Shown piece by piece: positions 1 to 6,318 of a stretch of 6,530 nucleotides of DNA. The stretch comes from Oscillospiraceae bacterium. Its GTDB lineage: Bacteria; Bacillota; Clostridia; Oscillospirales; Oscillospiraceae. Position 1 is the first letter of the stretch. The number at the start of each line of letters is the position of its first letter. The position numbers were made by a program, and so were the translations under genes. The DNA lies in the NCBI GenBank assembly GCA_029065305.1, contig JAIEIQ010000035.1, positions 1-6,530 of the forward strand, in the 5' to 3' direction. A model generated the notes under the pieces. It was given only the letters and a program-made list of their open reading frames with translations, did no database searches and was not told the origin of the DNA.

Positions 1-39
1 TGGCGGGATAGGGGCGGTGCGGAGGACTTTGGCCGGTAA
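1..39 (+). CDS. 3' tail of an upstream gene (possibly fliR), partial, frame uncertain
   Basis: In flagellar operons of this type fliR normally lies just before flhB, so these bases are probably its end, but no recognisable FliR sequence is left in so short a piece. Two frames are possible. Frame 1 reads WRDRGGAEDFGR and stops at TAA 37-39, eight bases before the ATG at 47. Frame 2 stays open from base 2, runs through the ATG at 47 in the same frame, and stops at TGA 62-64. Frame 3 is excluded as a coding tail because of a TAG at 9-11 and a TGA at 48-50. The coordinates given follow the frame 1 reading. The identity is inferred from gene order only. Confidence 0.25.
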   Translation, partial: WRDRGGAEDFGR

Positions 40-49
40 AGGGGGGATG
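40..49 (+). promoter_or_regulatory. Ribosome binding site and ATG of the presumed original flhB start
   Basis: An A/G-rich stretch (AAAGG at 38-42, running into a G tract to 46) lies directly before ATG 47-49, at workable Shine-Dalgarno spacing. This ATG opens MSG, as expected for an FlhB N-terminus, but as written the frame ends after five codons (MSGGR, then TGA 62-64). The conserved FlhB N-terminal sequence continues one frame over. This site therefore marks the likely ancestral start, now separated from the gene by one base. Confidence 0.45.
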
Positions 50-125
50 AGCGGGGGCCGGTGATTCCAAGACCGAAAAAGCAACCCCAAAAAAGCGAAG
101 AGACGAACGAAAAAAGGGCAACGTC
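47..125 (+). other. flhB: Frame-broken 5' end of flhB (one extra G in a G5 tract)
   Basis: Read from base 63 in the flhB frame, this stretch encodes DSKTEKATPKKRRDERKKG and joins MMSKDAV at 126 without a stop. That is the highly conserved cytoplasmic N-terminus of FlhB (pattern KTExATPKKRxxARKKGxV). The frame has no ATG, GTG or TTG between the in-frame TGA at 48-50 and base 126. Removing one G from the GGGGG run at 53-57 joins ATG 47 to this segment and gives MSGAGDSKTEK, a normal FlhB start. The conserved sequence is directly visible. Whether the extra base is a sequencing error, a real mutation or a recoding site cannot be decided from one sequence. Confidence 0.8.
110..118 (+). promoter_or_regulatory. 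Possible fallback ribosome binding site for flhB at ATG 126
   Basis: AAAAAAGGG lies seven bases before ATG 126 and could act as a Shine-Dalgarno site. It also encodes the conserved Lys-Lys-Gly of the FlhB N-terminus, so it may be purine-rich for coding reasons alone. If the frame break upstream is real, translation from here would give an FlhB lacking about 26 N-terminal residues but keeping all membrane segments and the cleavage site. Confidence 0.3.
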
Positions 126-1124
126 ATGATGAGCAAGGACGCGGTGGCCGTGGCCACCCTCCTGGGCACGCTGGCGATGCTCCAGCTGATGAGCGGCGTC
201 GTCGTGGAGCAGGCGGGAAACCTCTTCTCCACTGCCTTCGGCTATGTCGCGAACCTGCAAAATGTCCCGGTACCCGAGCTGCTGCGGACTTACTTTACCC
301 GATGTATTGTCACCGTGATTATCGTGGCTGGTCCCTTTCTGGCCGTCACGGCGGTGCTGGCCATCGCGGCCACCTTTGCCCAGACCAGGATGCTGGTCAC
401 GGGCGAGTCACTCAAGCCGAAATTCAGCCGGCTCAACCCCCTCCAGGGATTTAAGCGGCTGTTCTCCCTGCGCAGCGTGATCGAGGCCTTCAAGGGCATT
501 CTGAAAATCACGATTCTGCTCTACCTGATTTACCGCTACTTCCAGCAAGTAGCCGGGGGCTTCTCCCGGTTTCTGGATATGGAGCTGCGGCAGTCCTGCG
601 CCATCCTCTTTGACGATATCATCACCTTGATTATTCAGGTGGCCGTGGCCTTCACGGTGCTGGCCTTCGCGGACTACCTCTACCAGTGGTGGGACTACGA
701 GCGGCAGCTGAAGATGTCCAAACAGGAGATCAAGGAGGAGTACAAACAGCTGGAGGGCGACCCCCAGGTCAAGGGAAAGATCAAGGAGATCCAGCGCCGG
801 CGGGCCCAGCAGCGCATGATGCAGCAGGTGCCCGGCGCGGACGTGGTCATCCGAAACCCCACCCACTTCGCCGTAGCCCTGCGCTACAAGCCGGAGCGGG
901 ACGACGCCCCCGTTGTGGTGGCCAAGGGCGTGGATGAGCTGGCCCAGCGCATCGCCAAGGTGGCGGAGGAGAACGGCGTGGCCGTGGTGGAGAACGTCCC
1001 CCTGGCCCGGGCCCTCTACGCCCATGCGGACCTGGACCGCCAGATTCCCCAGGAGTTCTACGGCCCCGTGGCCGAGGTGCTGGTCTACGTGCTCAAGCTG
1101 GACCAGCAGAAGGATTCCCCATAA
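126..1124 (+). CDS. flhB: Flagellar biosynthesis protein FlhB (type III export switch protein)
   Basis: FlhB sits in the cytoplasmic membrane as part of the flagellar type III export gate. It switches export from rod/hook substrates to filament substrates after cleaving itself. In the 332-residue frame, hydrophobic segments lie near residues 7-28, 59-84, 124-142 and 164-186, followed by a charged cytoplasmic domain. The conserved loop LNPLQGFKRLFS is at 103-114, and a charged linker with a KGKIKE-type motif is at about 197-227. The autocleavage motif NPTH is intact at 244-247. Adding the upstream segment out of frame with ATG 47 would make about 358 residues and put NPTH at 270-273, close to its place in E. 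coli FlhB (269-272). ATG 126 is the first start codon in the intact frame, but the true start is probably 47, across a one-base frame break. The product clearly belongs to FlhB rather than a virulence SctU, given the flagellar neighbours. Confidence 0.93.
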   Translation: MMSKDAVAVATLLGTLAMLQLMSGVVVEQAGNLFSTAFGYVANLQNVPVPELLRTYFTRCIVTVIIVAGPFLAVTAVLAIAATFAQTRMLVTGESLKPKFSRLNPLQGFKRLFSLRSVIEAFKGILKITILLYLIYRYFQQVAGGFSRFLDMELRQSCAILFDDIITLIIQVAVAFTVLAFADYLYQWWDYERQLKMSKQEIKEEYKQLEGDPQVKGKIKEIQRRRAQQRMMQQVPGADVVIRNPTHFAVALRYKPERDDAPVVVAKGVDELAQRIAKVAEENGVAVVENVPLARALYAHADLDRQIPQEFYGPVAEVLVYVLKLDQQKDSP

Positions 1125-1137
1125 AGTACGCCTATCC

Positions 1138-1151
1138 CGCCCTGACGGGCG
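1138..1151 (+). other. Small GC hairpin in the flhB-flhA gap
   Basis: CGCCC and GGGCG form a five-base-pair stem around a TGAC loop, followed by GTTATTTC. The stem is short and the T-run is broken, so it is a poor match to an intrinsic terminator. It could be a weak attenuator or a barrier to exonucleases between flhB and flhA, or mean nothing. It is the only clear inverted repeat in the longest gap between genes of this window (1125-1175). Confidence 0.3.
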
Positions 1152-1175
1152 TTATTTCAGGAAAGGACGGAGCCC

Positions 1176-3275
1176 ATGAAGCGTATTTTCCAAAACAGCA
1201 TAGCACTTCTGGTGGTTATCGTTGTCCTGTTTCTTGTTCTGCCGATTCCCCCGTTTCTGCTGGACATCCTGCTGATCATCAACATCTCGCTGTCAATTCT
1301 GATTTTGATGATCACCATGACCATCTCGGATGCCCAGGAATTTTCGATTTTCCCATCCCTGCTGCTGATCACCACCCTGTTCCGTTTGGGACTGAACGTG
1401 TCCACCACCCGGCAGATTCTGGGCCGGGCCGGCGGCGACAGCATGGTCATCAAGGCCTTCGGCGAGCTGATCACCCAGGGAAACATTGTTCTCGGCGTTA
1501 TCATCTTCTTTATCATCGTGCTGGTGCAGTTCATCGTTATCACCAAGGGCGCGGAGCGCGTGTCGGAGGTGGCGGCCCGCTTCACGCTGGACGCTATGCC
1601 CGGCAAGCAGATGGCCATTGACGCGGACCTGAGCTCTGGGCTCATCGATGAGCAGCAGGCACGGGAGCGCCGGGCCAAGATCCAGAAGGACGCCGATTTC
1701 TACGGCGCCATGGACGGCGCCACCAAGATCGTCAAGGGCGACTCCATCATGGGCCTGATCATCACCGCCATCAACATCATCGGCGGTCTGATTCTGGGCG
1801 TCACCATGGGAGGCATGGACTTCAGCACCGCCATTCAGACATACTCCATCGCCACCATCGGTGACGGGCTGGTCTCCCAGCTGCCGGCTGTGATGATCTC
1901 CACCGCCACGGGCATGATCGTCACCCGGTCCGTGTCCGACGGCAGTCTGAACAAGGACGTTATCACCCAGTTCGCCAACCAGCCCCGGGCCATCACCAGC
2001 GGCGGCGTCATCGTACTGCTGCTGGGCCTGGTCCCCGGAACGCCCCATGTGCCCCTGCTGATTGTGGGCGCGGGGCTCAGCGTGGGCGGCTGGACCATGC
2101 TCCGCCGGCTCAACCGGCAGGAGGCGGAGGCTGTCGCCGAGGCCGCAGCGGCCCCGGTGGAGGAGGCTCCGGCCCAGCCCAGCGAGGCGGACTTCTACAA
2201 GGATATCAACAATGTCTACACCCTGCTGACCGTGGACCCCATTGAGATGGAGTTCGGGTACAGCCTCATCCCCATGGTGGATGAGAGCAGCGGCGGCAAG
2301 CTCATCGGTCGCAACGCCCTCTTCCGCCGGCAGTACGCCCAGGATATGGGCTTCGTCATCCCCTCCATCCGCTTCCACGACTCCTCCGCCCTGGGCACCA
2401 ACCAATATGTGGTGAAGATCAAGGGCGAGGAGGTGGCCCGGGGCGAGATCCTGGTGGACTACTACCTGGCCCTGGAGCCCAGCAGCCCCACCGGGGAGAT
2501 CGACGGCATTGAGACGGTGGAGCCGGCCTACGGCATCCCCTCCCGGTGGATTCTCCCGGAGAACAAGGAGATGGCGGAAATCTACGGCTACACCGTCATC
2601 GACCCCCTGTCCGTCATGCAGACCCATCTGAGCGAGGTCATCCGCACCCACGCCCACGAGCTGCTGGGCCGGACGGAGGTGATCCAGCTGGTGGAGAACC
2701 TCAAGCGCACCGCCCCCGAGGTGGTGGAGGAGGCCATCCCCAACCTGCTCAGCTACGCCGCCCTGGAGCGGATTCTCCGGGGCCTCCTCAAGGAGGGGGT
2801 TCCCATCCGGGACCTGGGCACCATTCTGGAGACCTGTATCGACGCCATGGCTACCACCAAGGACCTGGATATGGTTACGGAGAACATCCGCGCCGCCCTG
2901 GCCCGCACCATCACCCGCCGCTTCTGCGAGCACGGGCAGCTGCGGGTGGTCACCTTGGACGCGGAGGTGGAGAAGCGGGTGATCTCCTCCCTGAGCAAAA
3001 ACGAGCAGGGCATCTACCTGGCAATGGGTCCCGACCTTATGCAGCAGATTGTCACCCAGCTGGCCGAGTTTATCAAGAAGTTCAACGATCTCAGTCAGAC
3101 CCCCATTGTGCTCACCAGTCAGGTCATCCGCATCTATCTGAGCCGGATGCTCTCCCAGTTCTACCCCAATCTCTATGTGCTCTCCTTTAACGAGATCACC
3201 AGTGACGTGCAGATCCAGTCTCTGGGCAACGTCACCCTGGCCCAGACCGGGCCGAGAAAGGCGGCGGCGGTATGA
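1176..3275 (+). CDS. flhA: Flagellar biosynthesis protein FlhA (FHIPEP export gate)
   Basis: FlhA forms the ring in the export gate that docks chaperone-substrate complexes and takes part in proton-driven flagellar export. The 699-residue length is normal for the family. The N-terminal half has about eight hydrophobic segments (roughly 7-26, 28-49, 58-80, 104-125, 190-211, 230-250, 275-290, 292-307). The FHIPEP signature is at 128-151, with Arg128, Glu131, Ala-Arg-Phe at 134-136 and Pro-Gly-Lys-Gln-Met at 142-146. A second conserved patch, GDGLVSQLPA, is at 229-238. An Ala/Glu/Pro-rich linker (about 311-345) leads into the cytoplasmic docking domain, which runs to the C-terminus and ends in a conserved LSFNEI-type stretch before the tail. 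ATG 1176 has an AAAGGA site at 1162-1167 and opens directly on the first membrane segment. The stop overlaps the sigD start by four bases (ATGA), which suggests translational coupling. No truncation is seen. Confidence 0.98.
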   Translation: MKRIFQNSIALLVVIVVLFLVLPIPPFLLDILLIINISLSILILMITMTISDAQEFSIFPSLLLITTLFRLGLNVSTTRQILGRAGGDSMVIKAFGELITQGNIVLGVIIFFIIVLVQFIVITKGAERVSEVAARFTLDAMPGKQMAIDADLSSGLIDEQQARERRAKIQKDADFYGAMDGATKIVKGDSIMGLIITAINIIGGLILGVTMGGMDFSTAIQTYSIATIGDGLVSQLPAVMISTATGMIVTRSVSDGSLNKDVITQFANQPRAITSGGVIVLLLGLVPGTPHVPLLIVGAGLSVGGWTMLRRLNRQEAEAVAEAAAAPVEEAPAQPSEADFYKDINNVYTLLTVDPIEMEFGYSLIPMVDESSGGKLIGRNALFRRQYAQDMGFVIPSIRFHDSSALGTNQYVVKIKGEEVARGEILVDYYLALEPSSPTGEIDGIETVEPAYGIPSRWILPENKEMAEIYGYTVIDPLSVMQTHLSEVIRTHAHELLGRTEVIQLVENLKRTAPEVVEEAIPNLLSYAALERILRGLLKEGVPIRDLGTILETCIDAMATTKDLDMVTENIRAALARTITRRFCEHGQLRVVTLDAEVEKRVISSLSKNEQGIYLAMGPDLMQQIVTQLAEFIKKFNDLSQTPIVLTSQVIRIYLSRMLSQFYPNLYVLSFNEITSDVQIQSLGNVTLAQTGPRKAAAV

Positions 3276-4087
3276 GCGGGGCGCAGCGGGCGGCGGAGGT
3301 GGAGCTGGGCTACACCCAGGCCGAGCTGGACGGGATGAGCAAGGAGGACCTGCTGCTGCTCTACAAGAGCACCGGATGTCAGGAGCTCAAGTGGCCCCTG
3401 GTGCTCCGGTACGTGGGCCTTGTCAAGTCCATCGCCCTCCAGGTCCGGGGGGTCTACAGCGGCTTTGCCCAGGTGGACGACATCATCAATGAGGGCGTTC
3501 TGGCCCTGGTGGGGTCCGTGGACAAGTTCGACCCCGACAAGGGCATCAAGTTTGAAACCTTCGTCTCCAAGCGCATCCGGGGGGCGGTCATCGACCTGGC
3601 CCGCCGGCAGGACTGGGTCCCCCGCAGCGTGCGGCGGAAGGCCCGGGAGATTGAGCAGGCCGGCGCGGAGCTCTACGCGGAGCTGGGGCGCTACCCCACC
3701 GACGAGGAGATCGCCGGGCGGCTGGGGGTTTCCCCGGAGCAGTACCAGGAGGATCTGGCCAACTCCTCGCTGTGCAACATCCTCTCTCTGGACGCGGTCT
3801 TCGAGGACCGGGACCAGGGGGGCGTGGACGTGGTGGACAGCGCCTCCGCCAGCAGGCCGGAGGACTCCCTCCTGCGCCAGGAGCTGCTGGACACCTTGGC
3901 CGAGGGGATCACCTCCCTGCGGGAGAACGAGCAGCTGGTGGTGAGCCTGTACTACAAGAAAAACCTCAGCATGAAGGAGATCGCCCAGGTGATGGAGGTC
4001 AGCGAGCCCCGCATCTCCCAGATTCACTCCCGGGCTATCCAGAAGCTGAAGCTGTATATGAAGCGATACATGAACGGGGAGCGCTAG
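3272..4087 (+). CDS. sigD: Flagellar RNA polymerase sigma factor SigD (FliA/WhiG family, sigma-28)
   Basis: This sigma factor directs RNA polymerase to late flagellar, motility and often autolysin promoters, and is normally held back by the anti-sigma factor FlgM until the hook is finished. The protein has 271 residues. Region 2 covers about 40-112, with FDPDKGIKFETF at 86-97 and RIRGAVID at 101-108. Region 3 covers about 115-175, starting with DWVPRSVRRK at 114-123. Region 4 covers about 213-262, with ENEQLVVSLYYKK at 218-230 and the helix-turn-helix SMKEIAQV...SEPRISQIHSRA at 233-255. The region 4 wording is very close to Bacillus subtilis SigD. ATG 3272 is chosen because it overlaps the flhA stop (ATGA) and has GAGAAAGG at 3254-3261. 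An internal ATG at 3335 (residue 22) would also give a plausible start, because recognisable similarity begins there. The usual flhF and flhG genes are not found between flhA and this gene. The symbol fliA is also used for this family. Confidence 0.95.
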   Translation: MSGAQRAAEVELGYTQAELDGMSKEDLLLLYKSTGCQELKWPLVLRYVGLVKSIALQVRGVYSGFAQVDDIINEGVLALVGSVDKFDPDKGIKFETFVSKRIRGAVIDLARRQDWVPRSVRRKAREIEQAGAELYAELGRYPTDEEIAGRLGVSPEQYQEDLANSSLCNILSLDAVFEDRDQGGVDVVDSASASRPEDSLLRQELLDTLAEGITSLRENEQLVVSLYYKKNLSMKEIAQVMEVSEPRISQIHSRAIQKLKLYMKRYMNGER

Positions 4088-4118
4088 GCCCCCGCCGTCG
4101 AGAGAGGAGCAGGTTTTC

Positions 4119-4871
4119 ATGGTCAAAGGCTTTTATCAACTCACCTCCGCTATGCTCAGCCAGGGGAGGCGGCTGGATGTTGTGTCCAACAACATGGTCA
4201 ACGTCTCCACCGCCGGCTACAAGGCGGACCGCTACACCGACAGCACCTTCCAGAACGTGCTGATGAGCCGGATCGGCAATAAGGACAAGTCGGCCCCACA
4301 GGAGCTGGGACAGGAGAGCTACATACTGGCCCCCAGCGAGCTCTACACCGACTACACCCAGGGCTCCCTGGAGGAGACCACGCTGCCCCTGGACTTCGCC
4401 ATCGAGGGGGACGGCTTTTTCGCCATTGAGCTGAACGGACAGGTGGGCTACACCCGGCAGGGCAGCTTTACCCTGGACGAGGAGGGCTACCTCTGCCTGG
4501 GCGGCCAGGGCCGTGTACTGGATAACCAGGGCCAGCCCATTCAGCTGCCCACGGACAAGATCAAGGCGGACCCCGACGGCGCGCTGTACAGCGTGAACGG
4601 CAGCAGCTACCTGGGCACCCTGGGGATCTACGCCTTCCAGGACAACGGGGCCCTGGAGCGCAACGAGCGGGGGCTCTTTGTGGGCCAGGGGGCCGCGATC
4701 AGCGAGAACTACAAGATCCACCACAAGATGGTGGAGCGCTCCAACAGCAACATGGTTCAGGAGATGGTGTTCATGATGAGCTCTCAGCGGGCCCTGCAGA
4801 GCGCGGCCCAGCTGAGCAAGATCTACGACCAGGTGCTCACCAAGACCGCCACAGATATCGGCAGACTATAA
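4119..4871 (+). CDS. flgF: Flagellar basal-body rod protein, FlgF/FlgG family (FlgF-like, FlhO type)
   Basis: Proteins of this family polymerise into the flagellar rod after export through the FlhA/FlhB gate. The 250-residue length matches FlgF (about 250). The N-terminal rod motif LDVVSNNMVNVSTAGYKAD is at 19-37, corresponding to the family pattern LDVxSNNxANxxTxGYK. The core motif LDFAIEGDGFFAI is at 91-103, with YTRQGSF at 111-117. The C-terminal rod motif SNSNMVQEMVFMMSSQRALQ is at 208-227. There is no signal peptide, as expected for a type III export substrate. AGGAG at 4105-4109 lies nine bases before ATG 4119. It is followed by a paralogue (flgG) 34 bases downstream, as in many Firmicutes that carry two such genes in tandem. 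FlgF versus a second FlgG copy cannot be settled by eye; the first position in the pair and the length favour FlgF. Confidence 0.85.
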   Translation: MVKGFYQLTSAMLSQGRRLDVVSNNMVNVSTAGYKADRYTDSTFQNVLMSRIGNKDKSAPQELGQESYILAPSELYTDYTQGSLEETTLPLDFAIEGDGFFAIELNGQVGYTRQGSFTLDEEGYLCLGGQGRVLDNQGQPIQLPTDKIKADPDGALYSVNGSSYLGTLGIYAFQDNGALERNERGLFVGQGAAISENYKIHHKMVERSNSNMVQEMVFMMSSQRALQSAAQLSKIYDQVLTKTATDIGRL

Positions 4872-4905
4872 GGCCCCCTGACCGGGAGAAAGGTGTGATT
4901 GCCCC

Positions 4906-5670
4906 ATGAATATGTCCTTTTACAGCGCGGCGGTGGGCGCCTACCAGCAGCAGCTGCGCATGAACGTACAGGCCAACAACATCGCCAACGTGAACACCAG
5001 CGGCTTCCGGGCGGAGCGGGCGGCCTTCGGAGAGCTGATGAACCGGAACGTGGCGGGCATCGACGGAGAGCGCCTGCCCAAGGGCACCGGCACCCGGATG
5101 ATCCAGGCTACGGTGGATTTCTCCTCCGGGGGCTACAAGGAGACCGGACGGGACTTCGACTACGCCATCGACGGGGACGGGTTCTTCGCCCTCTACGATC
5201 CAGCCACCGAGGAGATCTCCTTCACCCGGGACGGGTCCTTCTATATGAGCCAGTTCTTCATCCCCCCCGCCGAGGACGCGGTGCCGGAGAAGGACGGGGA
5301 GGAGCCCCAGCCCACGGAGGTCTGGCGGCTGAGCGACAACCAGGGCCGGTGCGTGCTCAACCCCCAGGGGAACTTTATCGTCATTGACCCCGAGAACCGG
5401 GGGGCGCCCCTGGAGCTGGGGGTGTTTGACTACGCCATCCGGGAGGGGCTCCAGCACGCGGACAGCTCCCGCTTCCTGGCCACCGAGCGCAACGGCCAGC
5501 TCTACCTGGGCACCGGCCAGGTCAAGCAGGGGCTGCTGGAGATGAGCAACACCGACATGGCGCAGGAATTCATCAAGGTCATTGAGTCCCAGCGGGCGTA
5601 CAGCTACGCGCTGAAGATGGTGCTCACCTCCGACGAGATTGAGACCACCATCAACGGCCTGCGGGGCTAA
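4906..5670 (+). CDS. flgG: Flagellar basal-body distal rod protein FlgG
   Basis: FlgG forms the distal rod between the basal body and hook and is exported by the flagellar type III system. The 254-residue protein has the N-terminal motif NVQANNIANVNTSGFRAE at 20-37, the core IDGDGFFAL at 88-96, TRDGSF at 107-112, and the C-terminal motif LEMSNTDMAQEF at 211-222 followed by VIESQRAYSYALKM at 225-238 and a final NGLR at 250-253. Compared with its upstream paralogue, it carries an extra acidic, Pro-rich stretch at about 117-139 between TRDGSF and the following DNQGR turn. ATG 4906 follows AAAGG (4889-4893), and a second ATG at 4912 is less well spaced. Some lineages call the pair FlhO/FlhP or FlgG1/FlgG. 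The family is certain; the exact symbol is a little less so. Confidence 0.87.
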   Translation: MNMSFYSAAVGAYQQQLRMNVQANNIANVNTSGFRAERAAFGELMNRNVAGIDGERLPKGTGTRMIQATVDFSSGGYKETGRDFDYAIDGDGFFALYDPATEEISFTRDGSFYMSQFFIPPAEDAVPEKDGEEPQPTEVWRLSDNQGRCVLNPQGNFIVIDPENRGAPLELGVFDYAIREGLQHADSSRFLATERNGQLYLGTGQVKQGLLEMSNTDMAQEFIKVIESQRAYSYALKMVLTSDEIETTINGLRG

Positions 5671-5686
5671 TCAAGAAGGGGGGCGG

Positions 5687-5704
5687 ATGAGCGAATGGGC
5701 TTGA
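5687..5704 (+). other. Five-codon reading frame overlapping the cheC start
   Basis: ATG 5687 opens MSEWA and stops at TGA 5702-5704, out of frame with cheC, whose ATG is at 5695. The purine-rich AGAAGGGGGG at 5674-5683 is better spaced for this ATG than for the cheC start, so ribosomes may bind here first. It could be a chance frame, a minor translation modulator, or a sign that the cheC start region is imperfectly known. No function is claimed. Confidence 0.2.
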
Positions 5705-6318
5705 AGCGATTTGATGAGCTGACCAATCTGGAGATCGACACCCTGCGGGAGATTGGCAGCATCGGCACCGGCAACGCGGCCACGGCGCTGTCCACGATGC
5801 TGGGCCGGGAGGTGCGCATTACCCTGCCGGAGGTGCGCATCATGGGCTACAATGAGGCCATCGAGTGGATCGGCGGGCCGGAGGCGGTGACCGCCGGCGT
5901 GCTGGTGCGGATGGGCGGCCAGATGAACGGCATTATGCTCTCCGTGCAGCAGCTGGAGTTTATCAACCTGGTGCTCCAGAGCATGCTGCGTCTGGAGGTA
6001 AAGGACTTCATGGAGCTGGACGAGCTGGGCAAATCCACGCTGGTGGAGGTGGGCAACATCATCATCTCCGCCTTCATCAACGCCCTGTCGGGGCTGTCCG
6101 GCGTGTCCATCGACCTGACGGTTCCGGCCTTCGCGGTGGATATGCAGGGGGCTATTCTGGCGGTCCCCATGGCGGAGATCGGCAACATGAGCGACTATCT
6201 GATGACGATTGGAGGCAACTTCCTGTGCGATAACAAGCAGGTTCCCTGCCACCTGCTGCTCTCGCCGGATATCCGGTCGCTGAATTTCCTGCTCAAGAAG
6301 CTGGGCGTCCTGGAATGA
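5695..6318 (+). CDS. cheC: Chemotaxis protein CheC (CheY-P phosphatase)
   Basis: CheC removes phosphate from CheY-P and also binds the receptor deamidase CheD, linking motor signal level to adaptation. The 207-residue protein is normal length and has two copies of the family active-site pattern [D/S]-x3-E-x2-N-x22-P. The second copy is complete: Ser114, Glu118, Asn121, Pro144. The first has Asp15, Glu19 and Pro45 but Ser22 in place of the Asn (codon AGC at 5758-5760). GNAATALS at 26-33 and the surrounding sequence are typical CheC rather than FliY or CheX: there is no CheY-binding N-terminal peptide or SpoA/FliN domain as in FliY, and both active-site halves are present. ATG 5695 lies 24 bases after the flgG stop, in the same frame. 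The Shine-Dalgarno spacing is loose, and a competing ATG sits at 5687. The stop overlaps the cheD start by four bases. Confidence 0.95.
   Translation: MGLKRFDELTNLEIDTLREIGSIGTGNAATALSTMLGREVRITLPEVRIMGYNEAIEWIGGPEAVTAGVLVRMGGQMNGIMLSVQQLEFINLVLQSMLRLEVKDFMELDELGKSTLVEVGNIIISAFINALSGLSGVSIDLTVPAFAVDMQGAILAVPMAEIGNMSDYLMTIGGNFLCDNKQVPCHLLLSPDIRSLNFLLKKLGVLE

Noticed and set aside
126..1124. Calling flhB a pseudogene
   Set aside because: Only the first 26 or so codons are out of frame. The remaining frame is intact through NPTH to the C-terminus, and a fallback start exists at 126, so loss of function is not shown.
1690..1702. GCCGATTT, resembling the -10 of a SigD promoter
   Set aside because: No TAAA-type -35 lies at the required spacing, and the site is in the middle of flhA. 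Several similar partial matches occur by chance.
1293..2933. 546-residue open frame on the minus strand
   Set aside because: It lies entirely antisense to flhA, is full of Gly, His, Asp and Val as expected from the complement of GC-rich codons, and shows no recognisable domain. It is a composition shadow.
2546..3190. 214-residue plus-strand frame inside flhA
   Set aside because: It is an out-of-frame reading with Gly/Pro/His/Arg-rich low-complexity product. The flhA frame is uninterrupted here.
3173..4126. 317-residue open frame on the minus strand
   Set aside because: It covers the antisense strand of sigD and the end of flhA, has low-complexity composition and resembles no family. The sense strand has a clear sigma factor.
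4035..5457. Long minus-strand open frames across the rod genes
   Set aside because: They mirror flgF and flgG coding sequence, and lack family motifs and plausible starts.
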